Origin: Papaver somniferum
Lineage: Eukaryota > Streptophyta > Magnoliopsida > Ranunculales > Papaveraceae
DNA: 64,000 nt
NCBI RefSeq assembly: GCF_003573695.1
Contig: NC_039360.1
Span: 66,403,911 to 66,467,910 of the forward strand
Reading direction: 5' to 3'
Under the pieces are notes generated by a model. It did no database searches. It was given only the letters and a program-made list of their open reading frames with translations, and was not told the DNA's origin. Each line of letters begins with the position of its first letter. Positions within the stretch are counted from its first letter, which is position 1. The translations under genes and the position numbers were made by a program. Positions 45,885 through 57,964 of this stretch are shown here, piece after piece.

Positions 45885-46911
45885 TCACAAACAAGGATGA
45901 CTCGACCAAATCAAACCTATAAAATCTAGCAAACAAAAAGCATGATGGCTCCACTTAGATTGTTTCTAGACCAGCTTCTATCTTACGAAAGGGAATTCGT
46001 TGCAATTTGAGCAAACCCCTCTGGAATCAATCCGAGCTAATGTAAGTTGAATCGAGGCGAGGGAAGCTTAGTAGAGCTTTGATACCCAAGGCCTCACCGC
46101 ATTAGAAGGCGGCGCAGTCACGCATTCAACTCACAGAAACCATCATGAACTTTGAAGTGTGCTTAAAGAGCAACCAATATTTTTTGAACGAGTTTCCTAT
46201 TAGCTCGTTACCCTATCGGTTTCGTTCTATTCTAAATTTTAAAGCTTGGGTTCGCGTTAGGTTTCGTTTTCCTAAGGCGGGCAAGAAGGGAGCGGTGATG
46301 AAATCCGAACCCTTATCTTGTATTGGACAGGCCTTGCCCTTTACTAGGAATTTAAAAACAGTCCAAATTCGTCCTCAATCAATGAATCACCTTAAGGAAT
46401 ACAGTAACTCGCTTACAGGAGATTCGCGAGTGTTTCGATGGACTTACCTCCCGTACCAGACGGGGGATGAACCGTTGAAGTCTACTCGGGCCACGAATCC
46501 TATGTCATGTACGAACCTGAGGGGCCGAGACGATATAGTAATCGTCGTCCTTCCCTGCACACAATTTATGTAAAATTTTTTTTTTAATAATACCCTTCCG
46601 TAGGGTAAAAAAAAGAATAAAGTCCAATTGTTTAAAGTCCAAAGTCCAAAATAAATAAATAAAAAATTACAGTTTTCCTCACACACTCTACAAAAAAATT
46701 AAAAATTAAAAATTAAAAATTAAATCATAAAATTGTCATTTTTTCTTCTCTTTTCGCTTTTCGCTTTAATCTTTTTCCTCTCCAAGTCCTTAGTGCTACA
46801 CTTCGAACCTGTAATACAAAGAGACGTAAAAAAGAACAAATGGAATAATAATAAAAAAAAAAAAACCTAAAAATTCTACCTAAGCATAAATCCGCGGCGG
46901 CGGCGCCAAAA
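45885..46911 (-). other. 5' leader of the gypsy-type element
   Basis: Lying between the primer site and the ORF, it contains no recognisable gene. A plus-strand frame at 46145-46573 has no known domain. A-rich runs occur at 46845-46865 and 46690-46730. The primer site TTTTGGCGCCGCCGCC (minus) lies at the right end. Confidence 0.5.
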
Positions 46912-48428
46912 TGATTAATAATTTTTCGTGGGTTGTAGTAATGAAGGTTCGAACTCTAAGACTTGTGAAGGTGAAGGATTTTTAGATTTATAAAAATTAT
47001 ATACAAAAATATTGACAAATTGGTAGAGAGGTACTGGGACTAATGACTCGGCCAATCTTCATAATATAGGGCTCAATGATTTATTCTCAACAATAATCGC
47101 TAAGAACATATATGGACTCTTATTTTGCCAAAGTAGATTCTCAAAACATTGATTGTAAATGTTAAGCATGGAACATCAAATCACCTAAGCTAAGCATGAC
47201 CCATCTAATCAAATAACACCCAATTTAATCAAATCATATTTCAATTAATTTTCAATGCAAAAGTCTTAAAAAGAATTAATAAAATTACCCATGTATGAAG
47301 ATCGGCCTCCTCCGTCGTCCCAGTGTTGCGGTTTAACTCATCATAGTAAAAATGCTCTCAAAATAATTTATTATGGCTCAAAAATGGTTTACAAATGATG
47401 AGAATATGAGAAATACAATAAAACCAGAGAACTACGACCCTCAGTGACAAAATAAGACTGTTGCCGCTGTGTCGCAAACGCTGTGGAAAATAAGACTGCC
47501 TGATGTACGACCCACAGGTGTGATTCGTTATTACTGTAGAAAAACGAATGTTGTTGCAGGTCCGTTCTTCGTGTTCTTGGTGTTCTTCATCAGCAGCAGC
47601 AACAACAACAGAGTTTCATCAACTCTTGATTTCTGCTTCTCTGGACCTCCTCTCGACCCCAAACTCTCGACACCCCTCTATGCTAACCCAAGAGTTATAT
47701 TTATACACCTTTGGACCAAGAATAACTTCTCATTAATCCAAAAAATCTTCCCATTACTCGGCAGTGAATGAAAATATTCCCGATATTTTTTTTCTTTAAT
47801 TCTCTGATTTTTTACGGATTGTTCCCTGTTTTATCTCTTCTTAAGCGTCATCCTTGAGCTGTAGGGATTGTTTCCAGCCAATAGAATCAACCCATGCACG
47901 TCTCTTCCATCCAAGAATTCCAAGAATAGAATATTTTTCCTATTTTAGAATATCTTCCCTGATTTGATTACCACCGGTTATCTAACCAATTTTGACCGAA
48001 TCCAACACCCATACCAGCTCTATCTAGGCCCTAGGAACAAACCCATTTAATTTGGGCCATTGAATCTCACTGGAACACCTTAAAATCCTCAACCTTAGTC
48101 ATGGCACTTCAAAAACAATTTTTCCCGCCAATTTTTAGTTTTTGAATTTGGGAAGAAGATATCCTCCCCCTAACCAGAACTGGGATGCGAATAGCAGCTG
48201 CCTTGGGGGTGACCTGGGGGTGTCCCTTAGTAATTAGGTTACCCCTTATCCAAAAGCGAGAGTCCGAATAACACTTGTCCTCCGGGGGTGCCAAAATTAA
48301 CTTTTCGAGCCGAATTTTCCAAAAATGTTTATTTCCTAAAAATACATAAAAACACAATATTAGTACAAAAATAGAGTTCCAACAATACGGACATTGAGGA
48401 CAAATTAGACACAAAGATGTGTCTATCA
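46912..48428 (-). repeat. right LTR (5' LTR) of the gypsy-type element
   Basis: It is the same length as the left LTR. Differences are scattered substitutions only (for example TTCGGACTC against TTCGAACTC, GTCACGC against GCTTAAG in the 47840 region), with no indels that change length. Confidence 0.88.
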
Positions 48429-48433
48429 ACGAT

Positions 48434-48689
48434 CCACAACAAACACTTTTTCTTCAACAATAGTCTTGAAGGTGAAGTTTACACAATCGGGCTCGTACAA
48501 GTTAGCATAAAATTGAGATGTCAGTCCCATATAGGCAATACCCATGGGACGGTGAATAATTCCCCAATCATGATTCTCAAAGAACCTAGGAAGACCTTCT
48601 ACTCTAAGTTCAACAGGATTATAAATTTTTTCAATAATAGGCTTCTTAGTATTATACTCCACATAGTAATCACAAGCCTTAGTGTTCAC
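48434..48689 (-). pseudogene. PF20167-like ORF, N-terminal part
   Basis: The minus frame from 48689 reads MNTKACDYYVEY and includes the hallmark FYANL (family: EFYANL), GIAYMGLTSQ and TIVEEKVFVVD. It runs into the ACGAT target site and continues at 41431 on the far side of the gypsy element. Upstream (48690-49038) is a non-coding stretch. There is no gag or pol upstream; the frame follows directly after an LTR. Confidence 0.65.
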
Positions 48690-49038
48690 GAACCTAATTC
48701 ATAAACTTGAATCATAAAAGGAGTCATCACCATTTTGGGTACCCAAACTCTCTCCACGATTAGCTCTCTTCCTTTAAAACATTCTTGGTAAAGTATGTGA
48801 ACGAGAGGTTTGAGAAACTTACTTGGTTCGTGAACTGATATTAATGGTAAAGTACCGGAACTGCAAAAAGAAGAAGAGCTGATACCAACCCCTAAAGTAG
48901 TTTTTCGTTGCGATTCTAAAGAACCCAGGAAGACTCAAAAAGATTGAGCAAAGTAGTTGATGGGAATCGAGAGAAACAGAACTGTTGTTTTTCTTTTTCG
49001 TACACGAGTTGAAGAAGAAGAAGAAGAATAGTGAATAG
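48690..49038 (-). other. non-coding join between PF20167-like ORF and middle LTR
   Basis: It carries a GAA/CTT-rich run (49010-49030) and no primer-binding site. A complete element would have TGGTATCAGAGC here next to the LTR, as at 54224 and 58086; its absence shows that the 5' interior has been deleted. Confidence 0.5.
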
Positions 49039-50575
49039 GCGGGGACACAACAACCACACCCAATATTTCGCTTAGCAATCTGTACGGACAAACTCCAACA
49101 TACTTTCAAGAGAATCAATAAGACTCAATCTTAATAAAGTATATCAAAGAGTTATATCTCTCTTTTTCGATTCAACTCTTACTCAAGCAAATAGAAATCT
49201 GCGAGTCTAATTGAATACAAGAGAACTCACTTGAATGGTACCAAAGACCAATGTTCAAGGATCAATCAATTTCAATCAACAACCAAAGGTCGGATTTCCA
49301 ATTGATTGATTCAAACACACAACCTGTGATATTTCAATTATATAACAAAATATAATGCGGAATAGAAATAACACAGACACCAGAATTTTGTTAGAGAGGA
49401 AACCGCAAATGCAGAAAAACCCCGGGACCTAGTCCAGATTGAACACCACACTGTATTAAGCCGCTACAGACACTAGCCTACTACAAACTAACTTCGGTCT
49501 GGACTGTAATTGAACCCTAATAAATCTCACACTGACTCAAGATACAGTTGCGCTCCTTACGCGATCCCAGCAGGATACTATGCACTTGATTGCCTTAGCT
49601 GATCTCACCCACAACTAAGAGTTGCTACGACCCAAAGTCGAATACTTTAATAAACAAATCTGTATCACACAGAAAAGTCTACAGAATAGATAAATCTGTC
49701 TCCCACAGATAAACCTACAAGTTTTTGTTCCGTCTTTTGATAAATCAAGGTGAACAAGAACTAATTGATAACCCGGACTTATATTCCTGAAGAACAACCT
49801 AGTATTATCAATCACCTCACAATAATCTTAATCGACGCGGCGAAAGAAGATATTGTGGAATCACAAACGATGGGACAAATATGTTTTTGATTACTTTTCT
49901 ATCTTTCCTATCGGAGATAAAGATCTCAAGGCAATCGTTACGATTGTATTCAACACAATAGAATCATCAAGATCAGATCACACAACTACGAGAAAGTAGT
50001 ATCGGTCTAGCTTCACAATCCCAATGAAATCTTTAAGTCGTTAACCTGGTTAAAGAAGAAAACCTAAGGTTAAAGGAGAATAGACTCTAGATAATACAAC
50101 TAGTATCACACAGGAGGTGTGGGGATTAGGTTTCCCAGTTGCTAGAGTTCTCCCTTATATAGTCTTTCAAATCAGGTTTTGCAATCAATGTTAGCTTGGT
50201 AACAAAGCATTCAATATTCACCGTTAGATGAAAACCTGATTAGATTCAAGCTAATATCTTTCAACCGTTAGATCGAAAACTTAACTTGTTACACACAAAT
50301 TAAATTAACTATTTTGGGTTTATGTAACCGTACCCAAACATGAACATTTGTTGGTTCAACAATAGTTAACCAATGGTTAGCCATATGAGCATTTTAAAAT
50401 CAACCATGTTCTTCTTCACTATAACTAGTTCAAATGACTCAAATGAACTAGTTAGAAAGTTGTTCAATTACAAGGAAATCTTATGTAATTACACAAGACA
50501 CAATCGAAGCAAAAACGATTCGATTCACTCGAATCGGTTCATGAACCATATAGCCACGGTTTGCATTTAGCATTC
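49039..50575 (-). repeat. Sirevirus-like LTR, middle copy, truncated
   Basis: It matches the other LTRs from the GGTTGTTGTGTCCCC end (minus) up to TGCATTTAGCATT near 50571, then jumps into 3' interior sequence (CGTTGTTGAAAATCCGTAG). About 0.8 kb of its start, the purine tract beside it and the first part of the adjoining interior are missing. It serves as left border of one internal region and right border of another. Confidence 0.8.
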
Positions 50576-51999
50576 ATCGTTGTTGAAAATCCGTAGCTAT
50601 AACAACGAGAAAACAACAGTTCTCAATCATTGTTATATAGTGTCATAGTATCATTATATAGTATCAAAGTTCAATGGCATCACAACTTTGACAACAATAC
50701 TATGGTAATATGTATCACTCCCCCTTAGTCAATACTCCATCTCACATGGAAACCACTCCCCCTTACATAATGATCCGAAAACCATATGTATTTGTAGTGT
50801 GAACTACATATTAATTCTCCCCCTTTTGGTCACTAAAATTGGCAAAGGTACGAAAACGAGATCCTAATGAAATTTCCGAAAGAGACATTTCATAACCAAA
50901 AGAAAGCACATATCATCTTATTTTGATGCAATCATATAGCCGAAGCTAAATGCATTCATCGAGGAGTTTATAAAGATACAAGATAACCCCTATAATATTC
51001 CACAGCCGCACTCCCCACAAAGATTTGGAAATTAAGCACAAGTTCAATTAAGAACTCTCCCCCATAATATGTCATTCCCGAAAGAACTACAAGAGCGACC
51101 TTAATTTGAAAAGAAAAGAAGGATTTCTTTGGACATAACAAATCACATACAAGTATGAATTTGAATCCAAAATACTCAATTAAATTAACCACAAGAAATC
51201 CCATGATTAATTTAATCGGAAATGCTCAACATAAGTGAACTTATGGGGAATCAAAAGAACACAATTAGATTAATCACAAGAGAACCCATAATTAATATAA
51301 TCGGAATACACAACCAAATTAACCACGAAAAGTACTCAATTTAATTGGTAATGCTCGACATAAGAGAACTTACGGAGCAACAACTAAATAACCAAACGAG
51401 AATGATTAATTTAGTTGAACATTCTCGACATAAAGTACCTCACGGAGCGATAACTAAGCTAAAAAATAACTCAGTCGATAAAGCTCAACATAAGACACCT
51501 TATGGAACAACACAGTATGTACACAAAAATTGTGGATCGGAGATCGACCTTATACCGTGGAATAAGCAAGGATTCATTCTATTTTCCATCACCATTTGCA
51601 CAATGGCATACAATAGACATAATCCTTGAAAACAAAAGATTTTAACCTATCTTCCATCAATAATTGACATAATAGGCTTAACTTTTGTATTTGTCAAAAG
51701 TTCATTCCTTCTTTTGTCAACACATGCGCATATCGACATATAAAAGACTTAACTTTTGACAAGGTATGGGACAATCACATTTCACGGACGTAAACACACA
51801 TATCCCATAATAATTTGCAATATATAAAACCATAAAGATTAATACTGCAAAAATCATCTTCCAAACAATTTTAGAATTTAAATCAATAAATCTAAAAACA
51901 TGAAGATGAAAATGTTGGACATAGCTATATGTAATCATAATAATGGATATTACAAACTCTAGTTATTCTTCTAACCAAAACAGAAAAATAGAAGATTTA
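50576..51999 (-). promoter_or_regulatory. second 3' non-coding region with multiple polypurine tracts
   Basis: It is homologous to 39650-40800. Minus-strand tracts AAGGGGGAG(T) lie at about 50721, 50754, 50817 and 51058. 51200-51520 has a direct repeat of about 60-70 bases built on CTCRACATAAG.GAACTTA.GGA. No coding region is present. Confidence 0.65.
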
Positions 52000-52381
52000 C
52001 TAGACGTTAAGACATTTGAAGAACTCTTTATCGTCCCCGAACTCCTTGTCGTCAATAGCCATTGGTACATAAGGTTCATGAATATAGGAGTTAATATCAA
52101 TAAACCTTCTTGACTGATGTCGAACCAGGGCCTTCTGAATCTCATGAGTCTTAAACACAAAAGCCTTTATTTGATGAATCTCCTTTTGCATCTCCTTCAA
52201 CACTTCAAGAACGTCAGAAAACTTCTGAGAATTTGAAGGAACAACTCTAGGCTTCCTCACAGTCCTTCTTTTTCTTTTCAATGTCGGAGCTAACAAAGAT
52301 TTCTATTTTTCCTTCATGATTGGTGGCTTGACAATCATATTAACATCCTTTCCATCAGAAGACATGGTACTTGGAGCTTCC
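52000..52381 (-). pseudogene. basic coiled-coil ORF of a Sirevirus-like element
   Basis: The ATG at 52381 (MEAPSTMSSDGKDVN) begins a frame with one stop after about 26 codons; it continues from 52296 with a basic LKRKRRTVRKPRV stretch (possible nuclear-localisation signal) and then a coiled-coil-like VLEVLKEMQKEIHQIKAF segment and ends at 52000. It sits where Sireviruses carry an extra 3' ORF. It does not resemble the PF20167-like ORF in the sister copy. Function unknown. Confidence 0.5.
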
Positions 52382-52747
52382 ATAGGCGTATGGGTTTGTG
52401 AGAGGAAATCACAATCAAAACAAGTGGTCTTGAGATAAAAAGAAGTTTCAAGGAAGGAAAAAGGAATGTAGGGTTAACCTTTAACAGGTTCATGCACGCA
52501 CAATTCTGAACCCTGAAGAGAGTATAATTGTCTAGAATAATCCTCCTTAATTGATAGACACAAAACTAAAAAAAGAAGAAGGAAAAAAACTTTTCTTCAA
52601 AGCCTGAGAGGTATACAATCTTGTCTCTTTTGATCAGGCACATGAGACAGGATTTACCAATCAACACAATCAAGTTGTGCTACGGTAAAAAACGAGTCCA
52701 CCATTTTCCTCTTGAGAGGAATCCACAGACCTTTGGAAACTAACTTC

Positions 52748-54171
52748 TTAGAACGAAGATAAAATCCTACATACCTCAACCTCAGCGGTCTTCTGAGCAA
52801 GTTTAAGCTTGTTTACTAATTGATTTGCTCTTCGTTGAAGTTTGTTGACGTGCCTCAATTGGTGTTTGTACTTGTAACACTTTGAAAGTTCATGACCCTT
52901 TAGAGAACAATATGAGCACGTCAATCTTGGATAAAAATCAGGCTTCAGAAATGTGCAAGCAGCTAGACACATGGTGGAACCTGAATACATATAGAGTTTC
53001 CAAAGAATGGGTCAATTTTTTCTTCCAGATTAGTTGGGTTTTCTTCTGAAAGAATATCAAGATTGATGTATGTATTGCTACAATTATCAAAATCAACATT
53101 TTCACCAAGAAGTGCAACACTTGATTTTTCGTCTTCATTAGAATCATAGCTGTCAGATATTTCATCAAGAGTTGCAGCAAGACCTTTGTTCCCAGTGTAT
53201 TTTCTACAATTTGGACACTCGTTTGCAAAATGGCCAAATCCTTTACACTTAAAGCACTAAGGCATATACTCGTCATCAGTTTCATCAATATCCCTATTTT
53301 TAGGAGGAACACGATTATGAGGTTTGACTGATGCTTTAGGCTTATCTCTGGAAAACCGTTTACTTCTTTTCAACAGAAGATCTCTAAACTGTCTTGTGAT
53401 CATCGAGACCGATTTGCCAAGATTTTCATCTGAAGAATCAGTCTCAGAGTGATCGTCTTCAGAGATATACATTTTCTTACTTTTATCAAGTAATTTAGTG
53501 TCCTTTTGTGCTTTGAACTCAACATCCTTAGATTTGGATGAATGCTCATGATCAAAGATCTTAAGCTTCCAAACCAGTGTATTTCGGGAGATATTATCTA
53601 TGTTATTTCCCTCTACGATGGCATTCTTTTTAGAATCGTATCTAGATGGTAGCGATCTGAGAATATTCATCACAATGTCCTTTTCAGGAATAGTCTTACC
53701 CAATGCAAAAGATACATTAACAATTTTAGACACTTTGTGATTAAACTCATCAAATGTTTCTTCATCTGCCATACGAAGGTTTTCCCAATCAGAATTAAGG
53801 TTTTGAATCCTAGCTTCCTTTTCACTGGTATTACCTTCGAATACGGTTTCTAATATATCCCACGCTTCTTTAGACTTAGTGCAATTTGACACATGGTGCT
53901 GAAGATTCGGGGTAATGGCATGTATAATGGCATTCAAACCGTCGGAATTTTGTTTTGCAGCAAACATCTCGGCAGGGCTGTATTCACCAATATCCTTGGG
54001 AACGTTTACATCTCCAACTGCCACAACGGGAGCATTATAGCCATTAATAACATATACCCATGATTCAAAATCGTGTGCTCGAAGAAAAGCTCGCATAACA
54101 ATTTTCCACCATAAGTAATTAGAGCCATCGAAGACTGGTGGTACGTTGATAGAGATAACACCTATGTTCAT
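52748..54171 (-). pseudogene. Sirevirus-type gag with two zinc knuckles (broken)
   Basis: Gag is the structural capsid protein. It opens at 54171 with MNIGVISINVPPVFDGSNY and LWWKIVMRAFL (UBN2/DUF4219-type start). A central block holds SKEAWDILETVFEGN and ARIQNLNSDWENLRM, then a Lys/Asp-rich linker. A stop (TAG) at 53257-53259 immediately precedes the first knuckle CFKCKGFGHFANEC (CX2CX4HX4C). A second knuckle CSYCSLKGHELSKC is in a different phase at 52748-52990, so a frameshift lies between. No protease, integrase or reverse transcriptase follows; the next feature is the extra ORF at 52381. Primer site and LTR lie directly upstream, as expected. Confidence 0.85.
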
Positions 54172-54223
54172 AGAGTCAGATCGCTACAAACACAGACTTG
54201 TAAGGTCTTGAACGTGTTTTCCT

Positions 54224-54235
54224 GCTCTGATACCA
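54224..54235 (-). other. primer-binding site, tRNA-Met type
   Basis: The minus strand reads TGGTATCAGAGC, complementary to the 3' end of initiator tRNA-Met, the standard Copia primer. It lies 10 bases inside the LTR border. Confidence 0.9.
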
Positions 54236-54245
54236 ATTGAAAAAG

Positions 54246-56583
54246 CGGGGGTACAACAACCACACCCAATATTTCGCTTAGCAATCTGTATGGACAAACT
54301 CCAATATACTTTCAAGACAATCAATAAGACTCAATCTTAATAAAGTATATCAAAGAGTTATATCTCTCTTTCTCGATTCAATTCTTACTCAAGCAAATAG
54401 AAATCTGCGAGTCTAATTGAATACAAGAGAAATCACTTGAAAGGTACCAAAGACCAACGTTCAAGGATCAATCAATTTAATCAACAACCAAAGGTCGAAT
54501 TTCCAATTGATTGATTCAAACGCACAACATGTGATATTTCAATTATATAACAAAATATAATGCGGAATAGAAATAACACAGACACCAGAATTTTGTTAAT
54601 GAGGAAACCGCAAATGCAGAAAAACCCCGGGACCTAGTCCAGATTAAACACCACACTGTATTAAGCCGCTACAGACACTAGCCTACTACAAACTAACTTC
54701 GGTCTGGACTGTAGTTGAACCCCAATCAATCTCATACTGATTCAAGGTACAGTTGCGCTCCTTACGTCTCTGATCCCAGCAGGATACTACGCACTTGACT
54801 CCCTTAGATGATCTCACCCACGACTAAGAGTTTCTACGACCCAAAGTCGAAGACTTTAATAAACAAATCTGTATCACACGGAAAAGTCTACATAATAGAT
54901 AAATCTGTCTCCCACAGATAAACCTACAAGTTTTTGTTCCGTCTTTTGATAAATCAAGGTGAACAGAAACTAATTGATAACCCGGATTTATATTCCCGAA
55001 GAACATCCTAGTATTATCAATCACCTCACAACAATCTTAATCGACGCGACGAAAGAACATATTGTGGAATCACAAACGATGAGACGAAGATGTTTGTGAT
55101 TACTTTTCTATTTTTCCTATCGGAGATAAAGATCTCAAGCCAATCGTTATGATTGTATTCAACACGATAGAATTACCAAGCTCAGATCACACAACTACGA
55201 GAAAGTAGTATCGGTCTGGCTTCACAATCCCAATGAAGTCTTTAAGTTCTTAACCTGGTTTAAGAAGAAAACCTAAGTTTAAAGGAGAATCGACTCTAGA
55301 TAATACAACTAGTATCAAACAAGAGGTGTGGGGATTAGGTTTCTCAGTCGCTAGAGTTCTCCCTTATATAGTCTTTCAAATCAGGGTTTGCAATTAATGT
55401 TAGCTTGGTAACAAAGCATTCAATATTCACCGTTAGATGAAAACCTGATTAGATTCAAGCTAATATCTTTCAACCGTTAGATCGAAAACTTAGCTTGTTA
55501 CACACAAATGAAATGAACTATTTTGGGTTTATGTAACCGTACCCAAACATGAACATTTGTTGGTTCAACAATAGTTATACAGTGGTTAGCCTTATGAGCA
55601 CTTTCATATCAACCATGTTCTTCTTCACCATAACTAGTTCAAAGACTCAAATGAACCAGTTAGAGAGTTGTTCAATTGCAAGGAAATATTATGTAACTAC
55701 ACAAGACACAATCGAAGCAAAAACTATTTGATGCACTCGAATCGGTTCATGAACTATATAGCCACGGTTTTCATTTAGCATTCCTTAGTTAATATGAATA
55801 AGTTCACAAACAATAGTTTTTAGATATAACCAACTCAAGTTCGCAAACTTAGTTCGCGGACTTAAGTTCCCGGAAGGAGTTCACAAACTCCAGCAGATAT
55901 TCTCGGGTCGAGAACTTCCGCCAGTTCGCGGACTTAGCCCACGCCACTATTCGGGTTCTCTTGATCAACAAAGTTCGCAAACTTCGGTTCAAGGAAAAAT
56001 GACTTATACATATATGTGTACCACACAATGCTTATATCCATCATTGGTTATATAATCTAAACTCTCATTTCAATCATTGAAACATTCTCAGAGGACGTTA
56101 TATAGTTGTTATTCATAAACCATTTTTCGTCAGAGCAATTTTCAAAGTGATTGAAACATAACATGATTTTCGTCACTAGGTAAAGATAAACTTGGCCAAA
56201 GAAAAAGCTTACCAGCACATATTTCGAGAAATAGATAGGCGAGATAAACTCGAATCGAAATAATAAATGTGTATAATCAAAGTCTATATAGCAAAACGAC
56301 TTTTGTCTCAAGATAGGAGATAGAGTAGATAGACTTTTGAGTGATAGATAAGTTCAAGTGTCCACATACCTTTTAGTCGATGAAGATCCACCAGTTCCTT
56401 GAGTAGTCCTTCGTCTTGTATGATGATCGCCATGGAGTTCTTGTGCTCAAGTACACTTTTTATCCTAGTCCGAGACTTAGCTATAGTAGACTAGAAATCA
56501 AGACTTATAGTTTTGATCACTAACATTGACAAACATGCTTGAGATAGCAACGCATGCGAGTTCGACCGAGCAATGCTCTAACA
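54246..56583 (-). repeat. Sirevirus-like LTR, right copy (5' LTR), full length
   Basis: It starts (minus) TGTTAGAGCATTGCTCGG at 56583 and ends next to the primer-site leader at 54246. It is about 2.34 kb long and complete. The five bases right of it, AAGAG (56584-56588), also occur directly left of the leftmost LTR (36290-36294), a possible target duplication of the entire 36295-56583 complex. Confidence 0.82.
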
Positions 56584-56935
56584 AAGAGGACGTGGTGAAC
56601 GAAGAGAATCCGTTATCCTTTTTTTAAGTGTCAAACAGTGGAACCTGAACCGATTGAACACGTTCTGGAACAAGGTTCCAAAACGGACAGGTTAGGATAA
56701 TATTGTGTGAGTCACACGTGAGCTGTTAAGGACTCGTTTGTTTATGTGAACAACAAGGAACATCCTATTTGGAGTAAAACTCAACAAATATGATTATGAG
56801 CAGCCACATGTAATCAATTATGCTCATAGGATTATATTACACCATGAAACCAAGAGATAATTTCTTTCCAACAATTAATCAACTGTTACATCTCATCGTG
56901 TTGAAAAACACCCAGGAAATTATTTTATAAGTTTA
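56584..56935. other. unassigned sequence right of the Sirevirus LTR
   Basis: No gene is recognised. It could be the 3' interior of the element whose leader lies at 57965-58107, or the continuation of LINE-B DNA if AAGAG is a true target duplication. No purine tract adjoins the LTR at 56583, so this is not a normal interior/LTR border. Confidence 0.4.
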
Positions 56936-57448
56936 TCAAAGAACTTCAAGAAAATTCCAAAGACTATTTTTATGTTTTCTCATTTTCCAACTTACAAACA
57001 ACAGTTCCTTCAAATAGTTTTTATTTCTGCAAAGGGAAACTCTTTTGGTAAAAAGAGACTTCCTAGCTTCATCATGAAGGAAGATAATACTACTATCTTG
57101 ATACGAAGTATCGGGGATTGAGCAATGAATCAATTTATCCTTTGAGATAATGTACTCAGATAACTGAGATTTAAACTCCTCTTTTAATTTGTTTAGTTTG
57201 TTATGACTAATTGGATTACCCAGAGAAGGAGTATTGCACTCATTGATTAGTAAATCAATATCAACCTCAACATAAATAATATTCATCATAACTTGATTTA
57301 GCCTGTTCTGGAGGTATGACTCAACATCAGAAGATTGGCTTTCAAGTTTCTTTTCAATTCCTGAAAAAACTTCAAGGGATTTTAAACCTGGTGGAGGTTT
57401 TGACAGCATTTCTTCAACAGATTTTATTAGGTCAGTCATTGAGAGCAA
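56936..57448 (-). CDS. unknown ORF under a Sirevirus leader (coiled-coil, no gag)
   Basis: The minus frame from 57448 encodes MTDLIKSVEEMLSKPPPG, SLEVFSGIEKKLESQ and a Lys/Glu/Leu-rich helical body of about 170 residues; no domain is recognised. A palindrome-bearing MITE-like insert (57449-57964) separates it from the likely true start at 58036, MDKSAISINTPPDPW. That start resembles the gag start of the sister element (M....ISIN.PP), and primer site and leader are also alike. So in this copy an unrelated protein replaces gag. The last residues before the stop (57000-56936) are basic. Confidence 0.5.
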   Translation of the reverse strand: MLSMTDLIKSVEEMLSKPPPGLKSLEVFSGIEKKLESQSSDVESYLQNRLNQVMMNIIYVEVDIDLLINECNTPSLGNPISHNKLNKLKEEFKSQLSEYIISKDKLIHCSIPDTSYQDSSIIFLHDEARKSLFTKRVSLCRNKNYLKELLFVSWKMRKHKNSLWNFLEVL

Positions 57449-57964
57449 ATCCTATGGGTAGTGTCACTATTTCATTTGAAAGAGTGCACTACCAATTTGA
57501 GCAAATTAGGGTCTCCAATGGGTAGGCTTCGACCCACTTTTCCCCCAAATCCTTTCAGACACTCGTTCATATGAATGAGTGGTTGGGAGTTTCACACTAG
57601 ACGGGGGACTAACCCCCGCCAGGAAAAATAAAGCTTTTAGTACAAAACAGGGGACAGTTCCCCGTTAAAAACTTTTTTTTTTTCGTTTTTTTTTTTTGAC
57701 GGGGGACTATCCCTCGTCTATGTATCTTTTTTAGGTTTTTTTGTTTGACGGGGGATTGTCCCCCGTCTAAGAAGATTTTATTTTTTTGGACGGGGGACAG
57801 TCCCCCGTCTGGTCCAAAATCCAAATCTTTTTTAACTAAACGGGAGATTGTCTCCCGTATAGTGTCTTTTTTTGTATTTGCCCATAGTAGCTTCACTCGT
57901 TCATATGGGCGAGTAGTCTTTCATATGAACTAGTTAGTCTCCAAATGGAGACTATCCATAGGAT
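57449..57964. mobile_element. MITE-like element with six GC-rich palindromes
   Basis: Terminal inverted repeats: ATCCTATGGGTAGTGTC at the left and ATCCTATGGATAGTCTCC (complement of the right end). A second inverted pair, CTCGTTCATATGAATGAG (left) and CTCGTTCATATGGGCGAG (right), lies inside. The core holds six palindromes at about 57600, 57646, 57698, 57747, 57789 and 57840, consensus ACGGGGGACAGTCCCCCGT, separated by T-rich spacers. No coding region. A clear target duplication was not found. Confidence 0.65.

Larger units (their letters stand above)
41432..48428 (-). mobile_element. gypsy-type LTR element without pol, young
   Basis: Two LTRs of equal length (1517 bp: 41432-42948 and 46912-48428) run TGAT...ATCA and are flanked by ACGAT on both sides (41427-41431, 48429-48433). 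By eye they differ at roughly 25-30 positions, about 98% identity. In minus orientation a primer site TTTTGGCGCCGCCGCC (46911-46896) follows the right LTR and a purine tract AAGTTTGGGGGTA (about 42962-42950) precedes the left one. The tRNA-Asp-like GGCGCC primer site is of the kind used by Tat/Athila-type gypsy elements. The 4-kb interior has no reverse transcriptase, integrase or protease, only one long unknown ORF. Confidence 0.9.

Noticed and set aside
41989..48429. Pairs of identical 100- and 106-codon frames
   Set aside because: Each pair lies in the two LTRs of the young gypsy-type element.
36881..55024. Conserved 66-codon frames starting MIDNT at 36881, 37711, 49615 and 54824
   Set aside because: They are the same segment of the Sirevirus LTR; conservation reflects LTR copies, and no coding signature is seen.
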